DNA of 8,926 bases from Sedimentisphaerales bacterium (GTDB taxonomy: Bacteria; Planctomycetota; Phycisphaerae; Sedimentisphaerales; SM23-30), in the NCBI GenBank assembly GCA_030634605.1, contig DAOWAK010000026.1, positions 1 to 8,926 on the forward strand, read 5' to 3'. This document shows, in pieces, positions 1 through 5,992 of the stretch. Under the pieces are notes generated by a model that saw nothing but the letters and a program-made list of their open reading frames with translations, was not told where the DNA came from and searched no databases. The translations under genes and the position numbers were made by a program. Positions within the stretch are counted from its first letter, which is position 1. Every line of letters starts with the position of its first letter.

Positions 1-209
1 GATCGGCAGGGCCTTTTTTGGCCAAGCGGACGACAATTTTAAACAGGTTCGGTGAACTTTACGAAAGTACATTTTATTAAAAACCGTCCTGAAGGCCCTG
101 CTGGAGTGCAATTAACGAAACGTAAAACTGCGAAAGTTAACACAGTTAATAACGCAGAAAACAGGAATTGAAGCGTTATTTAGGTTCGACATGACTGACA
201 AGCATTTTG

Positions 210-289
210 ATACCTGTCAATTTTATCCTAAAAAGTTGTCAGGTTTGTTTACGAGATGGGTAACTTGTGGTTTGGTTTGTGACAGGTAT
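210..289. repeat. 10 bp inverted repeat (ATACCTGTCA / TGACAGGTAT) over the promoter
   Basis: ATACCTGTCA at 210-219 is the exact reverse complement of TGACAGGTAT at 280-289; the arms are 60 bp apart and the right arm overlaps the candidate -10 box. Related pentamers occur between and beside them: TGACA at 196-200 and TGTCA at 237-241 (the latter within TGTCAGGT). Four TGACA/TGTCA motifs in about 90 bp suggest binding sites for a dimeric regulator, but no regulator can be named and chance is not excluded. Confidence 0.35.
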
Positions 290-292
290 AAT
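265..292 (+). promoter_or_regulatory. Candidate sigma70-type promoter of the glycosyltransferase gene
   Basis: A perfect TATAAT lies at 287-292, with TTGTGG at 265-270 as a weak -35 box (three of six consensus bases) and a 16 bp spacer. Transcription would start near 299 and give a leader of about 65 nt before the start codon at 366. The -10 box is good, the -35 is poor, and the element overlaps a 10 bp inverted-repeat arm (280-289), which would fit an activator- or repressor-controlled promoter. That control is inference. Confidence 0.45.
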
Positions 293-351
293 GTTGAGGG
301 GTTGGTTGCGATTTCGGCTATTTATGCCGACGATGGCTGGTGCAGGGTAGT

Positions 352-356
352 GAGGG
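352..356 (+). promoter_or_regulatory. Ribosome binding site supporting a TTG start at 366
   Basis: GAGGG at 352-356 stands 9 nt before TTG at 366. An ATG at 358-360 is closer but is only 1 nt from this site and opens a three-codon frame that stops at 367-369, so it cannot start the enzyme. The conserved nucleotide-sugar transferase N-terminus begins within the first 10 residues after the TTG, which leaves no room for a later start. Confidence 0.6.
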
Positions 357-365
357 TATGGTAAT

Positions 366-1544
366 TTGACGCAAAAACAGCAATTATTAATAGTTTCAGG
401 CAGTTTCCCCAATATTCGTTGCGGAGTATCGGGCCATGTGCGGATTATCGCTGAACGGACTGCGGCGCGGGGTGATTATGATGTTGCGGTTCTGACATCG
501 GCTGACAAGGCGGTTGACAGATCTGCAATTGCCGGGGCAGAGGCGGGTTATGCGGTTTATCCGCGAGTAACTAAGTGGTCGGCATTGAATCGGCGGGCAA
601 TTTGCGCGGAGATACTGCGTCTGGAGCCGGACATAGTACACATTCAGAACCCGACAGCAAAGTATTCGGGGTGGAATTCATGGACGATGTCGGCGGTGGT
701 TCCATTGTTGAAGCGGATGGCCCCTTCAATTCGAGTGGTGGTTATGCAGCATGATATCGCGTTGAGCAAACCGTGGTTGCGGTGGCGGTATCGACCGTTG
801 TTAAAGGCGGCGGACGCGATAACGGTTTCGAATTCGCGGGATTATCAGGCCGTGGCGGATCAGGGCATCAGTCGGGCTAAAATTTATACAACACCGGTGG
901 GCAGCCATTTCCAGATCAAGTCAGCAGCGGGACAGGAAAAAATTGAATGCCGCCGCCGGATGTCGCTACCGAAAAGTGCTAAGGTGGTGGTGTTTTTTGG
1001 CTTTGTGTTGCCGAGACGAAATGTGGATGTTCTGCTTGAAGCGATAGGCCGACTACGGCAACAGGGACGTGATGTGCATGGATTGATTTTGGGTGGTGCC
1101 CATCCGGATGCGCCGGATTATTACGAAAAGTTGCAACAGCAGTGTCAGCAGCAGGGATTGGACGAGCATGTCAGTTGGACAGGTTTTGCCAGTGAACAGC
1201 AGATTGCCGATGGCCTGGCTGGGGCGGATGTATTTGTCAGTTTACCGCAACGTGGCGCTGATTTGCGTAACACCTCGATCCTGAGCGGAATTCTGGCGGA
1301 GCTGCCGGTGGTAACATCCCAGAATGAACGATATTATGTTGACCACGATCTGGAACAATTTGGTTGTGTTTGCGTTCGACCTCGAAACGTGAATGAAGTA
1401 GCCGGGGCAATAGCAGCGTTACTGGATGAGCCGCCTGGGGCAGAGAAATTGGCACGGCGGGCGACGCTGCTGGAGCCGGAACGAATCTGGTCGAAACACA
1501 TTGAGATAAACTGTCGTGCTTATCGGGGCGAACCACCGCAATAA
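366..1544 (+). CDS. Glycosyltransferase family 4 (GT-B fold)
   Basis: A 392-residue protein with the two Rossmann-like halves of a GT-B glycosyltransferase, expected to move a sugar from a nucleotide-activated donor to an envelope or exopolysaccharide acceptor in the cytoplasm. The N-terminal half opens with a beta strand and a glycine-rich loop (LLIVSGSFPNIRCGVSGH, residues 7-24), and VHIQNP at 91-96 is typical of the acceptor domain. The donor domain begins with a strand and loop at 207-219 (VVVFFGFVLPRRN), followed by LILGGAHPD (240-248) and a C-terminal helix near 340-355. The usual EX7E motif is changed: the segment before LPVVTS (313-318) reads DLRNTSILS (299-307), so both glutamates are absent. 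A GT4 subgroup with an RRGSLLAAL-like segment here is known, so the protein need not be inactive. No signal peptide or membrane segment is seen. Substrate cannot be assigned. It is the only plus-strand gene and converges on the next cluster. Confidence 0.85.
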   Translation: MTQKQQLLIVSGSFPNIRCGVSGHVRIIAERTAARGDYDVAVLTSADKAVDRSAIAGAEAGYAVYPRVTKWSALNRRAICAEILRLEPDIVHIQNPTAKYSGWNSWTMSAVVPLLKRMAPSIRVVVMQHDIALSKPWLRWRYRPLLKAADAITVSNSRDYQAVADQGISRAKIYTTPVGSHFQIKSAAGQEKIECRRRMSLPKSAKVVVFFGFVLPRRNVDVLLEAIGRLRQQGRDVHGLILGGAHPDAPDYYEKLQQQCQQQGLDEHVSWTGFASEQQIADGLAGADVFVSLPQRGADLRNTSILSGILAELPVVTSQNERYYVDHDLEQFGCVCVRPRNVNEVAGAIAALLDEPPGAEKLARRATLLEPERIWSKHIEINCRAYRGEPPQ

Positions 1545-1561
1545 GCGATGTTCTGCCCTTT

Positions 1562-1592
1562 AAAAAACCGGCCCCGCAACTGAGCGAGGCCG
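1562..1592 (-). terminator. Intrinsic terminator ending the lipoprotein-side operon
   Basis: Read on the minus strand, a nine-pair stem with one mismatch (CGGCCTCGC / GCGGGGCCG, 1592-1569) closes a 6 nt loop and is followed after one G by six T residues (1567-1562). It lies about 44 nt beyond the lipoprotein stop codon. Read on the plus strand the same hairpin follows the glycosyltransferase stop by about 24 nt but has only a weak T-rich tail, so it may act in both directions with less force on that side. Confidence 0.8.
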
Positions 1593-1635
1593 ATTAATTG
1601 GTTAGTTTTTGGAGGGGATGCACTACTCTTAATTT

Positions 1636-2241
1636 TTAATCTTTCTTCTTGGGCAGGAATAGTTTTCCAATGGCTTTGGCGATACCCTCGGCCATTTCTG
1701 ATGAGCCGGTGCGGACGGAGCTTTTGACCCGGCTGGTGAGGTTGGCTTCGACCAGTAGAGTATTTGTGTTGGCATCGAGTATCTGAACACGACAGATTGC
1801 CTCGTCGAGCGGGCTCAAGGCCTTGTCGGCGATATCACCGATGTCGTACTGAATAACACGGCCGGTAATTAAAATGGATTTATTAGCCGGGCCGGTGAAG
1901 AACGGCCCCAGTTCACCTTTTTCTTTGCCTTTGAGTTTATCGCCCAGCGAGCGTGGTTTGTGGCGAAGCTGCTCCTGTATCACGCCGGACAGCTTATCCA
2001 GAAAGCTCTGGGGGCAAACGTCACCAATGTCATTTTGAAAAGTTTCGACTGTGCAGGAGCCGTATTGGGCGGCGATACCGGAGGGGTCACCTTTGATAAG
2101 GGTGGTTTTTCCGGAAGCACCGGTAACGGCGTAAAGACCTTCTTTAATGCCGCGACCACAGCCGATGCTCGACAGGGCCAGTGTCAAAATTGAAATTACC
2201 AAGAAAGCTTTACTTGTTCGGGGCGAGAATGAAATCAGCAT
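1636..2241 (-). CDS. Predicted small lipoprotein of unknown function
   Basis: A 201-residue protein. The N-terminus has a basic/polar stretch, a hydrophobic core (residues 12-25) and Cys28 preceded by SIG, which looks like a lipoprotein signal with Ser rather than the usual Leu at -3; residues 28-201 would then be anchored to a membrane on the outer side of the inner membrane. The mature part has a Gly/Lys-rich middle (99-112) and a strand-rich section with ILITGRVIQYDIGD (123-136), AICRVQILDANTNTLL (148-163) and an acidic-to-lysine C-terminus. The alternation of strands with a final helix (182-194) recalls the small lipoproteins that carry TolB- or CsgG-like domains, but this is a loose resemblance and I do not assign a family. 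The start is set by AAGGA 7 nt upstream. Its first 7 bp overlap the end of the UvrC-like gene, so translation is probably coupled, and a terminator follows. Confidence 0.75.
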   Translation of the reverse strand: MLISFSPRTSKAFLVISILTLALSSIGCGRGIKEGLYAVTGASGKTTLIKGDPSGIAAQYGSCTVETFQNDIGDVCPQSFLDKLSGVIQEQLRHKPRSLGDKLKGKEKGELGPFFTGPANKSILITGRVIQYDIGDIADKALSPLDEAICRVQILDANTNTLLVEANLTSRVKSSVRTGSSEMAEGIAKAIGKLFLPKKKD

Positions 2242-3482
2242 GAATCGTTCCTTTCTTCAGGGTTATCGGTAAGATTAAAGTTATCCAGTTTCAGGTTTTT
2301 GCCGTTCTGCCGTTTATTATTGGCCGATTTTTTGGTGAAACAAGTGATAATTTTTTCAGCTAGTTGCAGCACATCAAGATTTTCGTCGGCCCGCAGAAAA
2401 AGAGCCCTGGGCTGCTGATCTGATTTATACAACAAATGAACGGTCCAGGCAAGCATTTCTATTTGATGATTTTCCAGCAGTTCAGGGACGGATTGCATTT
2501 TAGCCAGGTGGAGGTGGTCAAGAAGGTTGCTCGCGGCCTGCTGGGCCTGGGCCAGCGGTAGCGATTCAATCTGGCTGATTCGGCTGGGCGTAATCAAAAA
2601 AGAGGTTATAGTGGGACGAAGCATGCGGGATTTGGGGTTTTTTACTTTCGCCCCGGGCAGAAACGCCAGAATGGAAAATTTTTCCAGAGATGCAAACCAG
2701 CGAAAAGCCGGCGATTGCAGTTTTTTTATCAGCTCAATTTTTTCTTTTTGCTGCTGGGCCTGTTCGTATTGCAGGTTTTTTGAAAGCTGATTCATCTTTT
2801 CCTGAAAAAGAACGATGGAGTTTTGAAGTGGCTGGTTGAGCAGCATCGCGGCCTGGTCGATAAGTTCGAGGTAGTCCTGCCGGGAAACAGTACCGTCGCA
2901 GACCGCTGCACAGCGGTTCATCTGGGCATAAGAACAGGCGGCAACCTGCGGAGCTTTTTCGAGCAGGTGGGGACAGCGGCAGAGATTGAAGATGTTTTGT
3001 AAAATTTCCAGACACAAGTCGGCGGATTTTTTGGTAGGCAGTGGGCCCCAATATTGCATTTGTTCGTCGGGGTTGACTGTACTGGTTCGGGCAAAGAAGG
3101 GATATTTATTCCGCCGGTTCAGGCAGATGAACCAGGTATCCAGACGGGGGAAGAATTCGCGGTAAGTCGCGGGATAAACTTCACGGGAAATATTAAAATA
3201 GTTCAGGTGGGTCTCAAAGGGGCTATAGGTTCGCCGAAACCAGAGGCGCGTGGTAACAGGTCTTAAGCGAGTACGTTTGTTTTTCTCGTCATCAGCTTCA
3301 TCGCTCAATCGACGCCGGACCAGGTTGCGAAGGTTGGCACCATAGAGCAGTAGGATTGGTTGATTATTGTCGTTGGAAAAAAGGCATACACCCGGTGAAG
3401 CGGGCAGATCCAGTGTGGACTGGTTCAGGTCCGCCTGGGGCGGTAGCAGCAGACAACCATCAAAGAAATCGTACCGAGACAT
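2235..3482 (-). CDS. UvrC-related protein with degenerate GIY-YIG domain, no RNase H-type nuclease
   Basis: A 415-residue protein that aligns with the N-terminal half of UvrC, the nuclease subunit of nucleotide excision repair. Residues 28-60 match the UvrC opening (PGVCLF for PGVYLF; NLRNLVRRRL for NLKKRVSSYF), but the YVGKA segment and its following catalytic arginine are replaced (LLLYGANLRNLV). The segment 87-100 matches the UvrC EALLLE helix with only the first glutamate kept. QYWGPLPTKKSA (143-154) corresponds to YFGPFPSKKSA. Cys170, Cys183, Cys191 and Cys195 match in spacing (13, 8, 4) the four UvrC cysteines reported to hold a 4Fe-4S cluster (12, 8, 4 in E. coli). A UVR-type helical hairpin (UvrB contact) follows at 224-255. 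The rest (256-415) does not show the UvrC RNase H-like nuclease or helix-hairpin-helix motifs and ends in a Lys/Asn-rich tail. UvrC is usually about 600 residues. It is likely a non-nucleolytic or altered UvrC paralogue; the real uvrC would lie elsewhere. No clear Shine-Dalgarno precedes the ATG. Confidence 0.7.
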   Translation of the reverse strand: MSRYDFFDGCLLLPPQADLNQSTLDLPASPGVCLFSNDNNQPILLLYGANLRNLVRRRLSDEADDEKNKRTRLRPVTTRLWFRRTYSPFETHLNYFNISREVYPATYREFFPRLDTWFICLNRRNKYPFFARTSTVNPDEQMQYWGPLPTKKSADLCLEILQNIFNLCRCPHLLEKAPQVAACSYAQMNRCAAVCDGTVSRQDYLELIDQAAMLLNQPLQNSIVLFQEKMNQLSKNLQYEQAQQQKEKIELIKKLQSPAFRWFASLEKFSILAFLPGAKVKNPKSRMLRPTITSFLITPSRISQIESLPLAQAQQAASNLLDHLHLAKMQSVPELLENHQIEMLAWTVHLLYKSDQQPRALFLRADENLDVLQLAEKIITCFTKKSANNKRQNGKNLKLDNFNLTDNPEERNDSC

Positions 3483-3553
3483 GAGGGCATTTTAATGAAC
3501 AGCCGGGCCTAATAAAAGTTAATTCCGCTTGCCAGACTGGCTTAGGGAAGTCG

Positions 3554-4027
3554 TTACATAGGCATACCGATAACCGTGCCATCGAAGACCAGCTTGTTAT
3601 CAACGATGCCCTGAGCTGCCATTTTAAAACGGCGGGGACGCTTTTCCAGGAATTTGCCCAGCAGGTAAAAACGCTGGCCGGGAGCTACCTGACCGCGAAA
3701 TTTTACATTTTCAATACCGCCGAAGCCGAAAAAACGTTCCTCGCCAGAAACAACTTTAGCGAAAAAACTGGCCATTTGAGCGGCGGCTTCAACCATGAGA
3801 ACGCCGGGCATAAGCGGCCGACCGGGAATGTGTCCGCGCACCCAGAATTCATTTTCACCCACATCTTTGTAGCCCAGAATTACGTCATTTTCAGCATCAA
3901 GATAAACAATGGTATCGAGCTGACGCATTTCAAAACGATGAGGATTGACTTTTTCGATAGCATCGGCGTCGTAAGCAACATTGTTCAGGTCAATTTCATC
4001 CAGATTTAATAACAAGACGGGGGGCAT
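3554..4027 (-). CDS. fabZ: FabZ-type 3-hydroxyacyl-[acyl-carrier-protein] dehydratase
   Basis: A 157-residue single hot-dog domain protein that would remove water from 3-hydroxyacyl-ACP to give trans-2-enoyl-ACP in the fatty acid elongation cycle in the cytoplasm. The catalytic histidine His66 lies in GHIPGRPLMPGVL (65-77) and the catalytic glutamate Glu80 in VEAAAQ (79-84); the 14-residue separation equals that between His54 and Glu68 of E. coli FabZ. The family opening NPHRFEMRQLD (28-38) and the late strands FGFGGIENVKFRGQVAPG (100-117) also fit. It has about 15 extra N-terminal residues compared with compact FabZ. GGAG stands 7 nt before the ATG, which fixes the start. A 71 bp gap separates it from the UvrC-like gene downstream on the same strand. 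Because FabZ-like dehydratases also occur as paralogues in envelope lipid or polyketide pathways, the exact acyl substrate is open. Confidence 0.88.
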   Translation of the reverse strand: MPPVLLLNLDEIDLNNVAYDADAIEKVNPHRFEMRQLDTIVYLDAENDVILGYKDVGENEFWVRGHIPGRPLMPGVLMVEAAAQMASFFAKVVSGEERFFGFGGIENVKFRGQVAPGQRFYLLGKFLEKRPRRFKMAAQGIVDNKLVFDGTVIGMPM

Positions 4028-4292
4028 TGCGATTCTCCAAGATTAGAAAAAATTGCGCGATCAATAACGGGCTATTCTGCTATCCCGGCCCGCCAAGCAA
4101 CGGAAAAACCGGACAACGAGTCTCACCTGGCTGAAACAGAATCCCAGAAGGCAACACTGTAAATTTCACCCGATGTCCGGCCTGACCTGAAAATTTTTCA
4201 AAATGTATTAATTCGCTCCGGCAAAACATTTTCCGTCCGAATTAAAGGCCGAAATTTGTCATACCCGGCGAATTTTTGGTTCTAATGGCTGG

Positions 4293-4466
4293 TTAATCAG
4301 TAGAACGCTGTTCAAGAATTTTAATTCTGACTAGCTGTGCAGCTTGTTTGATGTCCTGCATGGCCTTGCGCACGCGAGTCCCCGCGGCTTTATTGCCACC
4401 TTCAGCCTTGGTGAGATCATCTTCCACGGCAGCAACCATTTCTTTTAGCCGGTCATATTCCAACAT
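4293..4466 (-). CDS. Small histone H1-like (Hc1-type) DNA-binding protein
   Basis: A 57-residue gene with a good ribosome binding site (AAAGGA, 8 nt before the ATG) and a TAA stop at 4295-4293. The segment at residues 20-37 (KAEGGNKAAGTRVRKAMQ) closely matches the N-terminal core of the chlamydial histone-like protein Hc1 (DLAKAEKGNKAAAQRVR) and small H1-like proteins of other bacteria. It would bind DNA and help organise the nucleoid. Unlike chlamydial Hc1, the lysine/alanine-rich C-terminal tail is absent: counting gives 11 Lys+Arg against 10 Asp+Glu, so the protein is nearly neutral and mainly helical. It stands alone between the glycosyltransferase and fabZ, with its own strong promoter at 4571-4599 and a leader of about 97 nt. 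A shorter start at Met10 is possible but has no comparable ribosome binding site. Confidence 0.82.
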   Translation of the reverse strand: MLEYDRLKEMVAAVEDDLTKAEGGNKAAGTRVRKAMQDIKQAAQLVRIKILEQRSTD

Positions 4467-4776
4467 AAGAGTTTTCCTTTCCGCAATTTGCTAATCAAGA
4501 CAATCCATCTTCGCCGACCTGGCCCGCAAATTTATGAATTGTAAACAACACAATAAGATTTTGTGCAGTGAGTTTAACAGGCAGTTTTGGGCTTGTCAAA
4601 ATTAAATTACCATGGAAAACAAGGTTTTTTGCAAAAAAAAGCGGTTTTTAAAGCAATGAGCCTGATTTAACCGGCAATCTCCCGGGAATTGGAGCTTATG
4701 ATATGCCTGGGATGCCAACGAACACGAAATCTTAAGTCTTTATTTTACAAATATTTACCGGCGTTCGGCGTTTAAT
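4467..4776. other. 310 bp intergenic region upstream of the Hc1-like gene
   Basis: No gene is visible. It holds the Hc1 promoter (4571-4599), an AT-rich stretch with alternating A- and T-tracts (4600-4660) including the perfect palindrome TTTTTTGCAAAAAA (4625-4638), and a short inverted repeat CACAA-N7-TTGTG (4549-4565) across the expected transcription start. I see no classical intrinsic terminator for the upstream glycosyltransferase gene; the A/T palindrome is not GC-stemmed. Confidence 0.6.
4571..4599 (-). promoter_or_regulatory. Strong sigma70-type promoter of the Hc1-like gene
   Basis: On the minus strand a perfect TTGACA (4599-4594) is followed by a 17 bp spacer and TAAACT (4576-4571, four of six bases), with a TG one base before it, the extended -10 pattern. 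Directly upstream of the -35 box is the AT-rich stretch GTAATTTAATTT, like an UP element that contacts the RNA polymerase alpha subunit. Transcription would start near 4564. Confidence 0.75.
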
Positions 4777-5988
4777 TTACTGCTCAGATTTTTCGATTTC
4801 GACCTGAGTGCGGCCCAGTAGGCGATAGGTGGTTCCGCGCCAGACAATGGTGTTGCCACCAGCGGCCAGAACGCAAAATAGCGTAAAACCGGCTATCACC
4901 GGGGCCATAAAAATATCGACCAGAGCCGGTCCCAGGAGTTTTTTTCGCTCCTCCGGAAAGATTTTGCAGATGATTATCTGCCGCGACAAGGCTTTTATGG
5001 CGGCGTTTAACAGTAGTGAAACCGGCAAAATCGCCGCCCAAAGGGTGTGCGGCGAGCCTTGCAGGGCCAGAATGACCGTGATTATCGATCCTGCCACCAA
5101 AGCTAACAGGTAATGTCCCCAACCGAACAGAGCCAGCCACCAGAGCTGTGGCATGCAGAATCGAGTGATCATGAACTGCCGGCGGGCAAACAAAAACAAT
5201 TCGCTCCAGGAGTATTTTTCGTGACTGGCAACAAAACAGGCAGGAACAAAAATAATTCGCAGCCCGACCTGTTTGACTCTGTAGGTAAGCAGGTAGTCGT
5301 CGGAGCAACTGAGCAGCCAGTCGTCACGAATTTTGAGTTCGTCAAAGAGAGTTTTTTTGATGGCCATGGCCCCACCCCAGGCAGAGTTCCAGTTGTGCGG
5401 ACCGAACATTGATGCAACCGAAGCGTTCATCGCCGACAGAAACTTGCTGCTGAGTCGATTGTCCGCCGGCACAAACCAGCGATAGCCGGTCGTACCGCCG
5501 ACGGTTGGACGACGCAGCGGCCTTACCAGAGAACCCAGAAAGTGCTTCTTGGGGCAGGCGTCGGAATCTATAAAAGCCAGCACTTCAATGTCATCCGATA
5601 GGTTGTCGGCGGCAAAAACAATATTATGCAGTTTCTGGGAACAGTTTTTGGCTAATCCGGCAACTAATAAATGAGTTTTGATTTGCGGAGTCTGCTCTTT
5701 TTGCTGCTCGATTATCTGCCCCAGCCGGGCATAGGCAGGATCGTCGGCACTTTCTACCACAAAAAAAATCTGAAAATTAGCATAATCCAAATCAAAAAAC
5801 GCATTAATGTTACGATCGAAAGTGGTGTCAATACCCTTGCAGGGGCTGATTAAGGCAACACCAGGCTCGTAAGAAGATGCCTTTGGTTTGTAGCTGCGCA
5901 AGGTATAAACAATATGGCGACAGCCTTCCAGCAGAATAACAAATTGAATAAGCAGGATTATCGCGGTGATTATGTAGTAGATTAACAT
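4777..5988 (-). CDS. Membrane glycosyltransferase, family 2/21 (ceramide glucosyltransferase / HpnI-like)
   Basis: A 403-residue membrane-bound GT-A enzyme. An N-terminal membrane segment (residues 2-20) precedes the catalytic domain: PGVALISPCKG (42-52), VESADDPA (78-85), the metal-binding D-x-D in FIDSDACP (139-146), and CSDDYLLTYRV (228-238) carrying the likely catalytic aspartates. At the place of the (Q/R)XXRW motif it reads RRQFMITRF (269-277), lacking the RW pair. Three or so hydrophobic segments follow (about 283-308, 316-333, 354-376), and the C-terminal WRGTTYRL (383-390) is typical of the ceramide glucosyltransferase-like group. Such enzymes transfer a sugar to a lipid acceptor (ceramide, hopanoid or diacylglycerol type) at the cytoplasmic membrane face; the acceptor here cannot be told. 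It starts 4 bp after the stop of the channel gene, so the two are very probably co-transcribed and translationally coupled. Confidence 0.82.
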   Translation of the reverse strand: MLIYYIITAIILLIQFVILLEGCRHIVYTLRSYKPKASSYEPGVALISPCKGIDTTFDRNINAFFDLDYANFQIFFVVESADDPAYARLGQIIEQQKEQTPQIKTHLLVAGLAKNCSQKLHNIVFAADNLSDDIEVLAFIDSDACPKKHFLGSLVRPLRRPTVGGTTGYRWFVPADNRLSSKFLSAMNASVASMFGPHNWNSAWGGAMAIKKTLFDELKIRDDWLLSCSDDYLLTYRVKQVGLRIIFVPACFVASHEKYSWSELFLFARRQFMITRFCMPQLWWLALFGWGHYLLALVAGSIITVILALQGSPHTLWAAILPVSLLLNAAIKALSRQIIICKIFPEERKKLLGPALVDIFMAPVIAGFTLFCVLAAGGNTIVWRGTTYRLLGRTQVEIEKSEQ

Positions 5989-5992
5989 TTTT

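Larger units (their letters stand above)
1..365. other. Gene-free leader upstream of the family 4 glycosyltransferase
   Basis: No convincing coding region is visible on either strand. The stretch contains several inverted repeats: a 10 bp pair at 6-15 and 92-101 (GCAGGGCCTT and its complement), an 8 bp pair at 148-155 and 173-180 (AATAACGC / GCGTTATT, 17 nt loop), and a 10 bp pair at 210-219 and 280-289. The last overlaps the candidate -10 box listed separately. A short direct repeat GTTAA occurs at 136-140 and 145-149. None of the hairpins is followed by a T-run, so they do not look like intrinsic terminators. What lies left of position 1 is unknown, so part of this stretch could belong to a neighbouring gene's control region. 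Confidence 0.6.

Noticed and set aside
6..101. 10 bp inverted repeat near the left edge as a mobile-element end or terminator
   Set aside because: The arms are 76 bp apart, no T-run or target duplication is seen, and the neighbouring sequence is cut off by the window edge.
358..369. ATG at 358 as the glycosyltransferase start, or as a regulatory mini-ORF overlapping it
   Set aside because: It is in another frame and stops after three codons, and GAGGG is only 1 nt away, too close for initiation. The TTG at 366 has good spacing.
4109..4180. 7 bp inverted repeat CCGGACA / TGTCCGG followed on the minus strand by GTTTTT, as a terminator for the Hc1-like gene
   Set aside because: The loop is 58 nt and the stem is short; it may be chance. 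No convincing terminator or fabZ promoter was found in 4028-4292.
4612..4659. Short plus-strand frame starting ATGGAAAAC in the gap before the Hc1-like gene
   Set aside because: Only 15 codons, no ribosome binding site, and made of the A/T-tracts that are better explained as promoter-flanking DNA.
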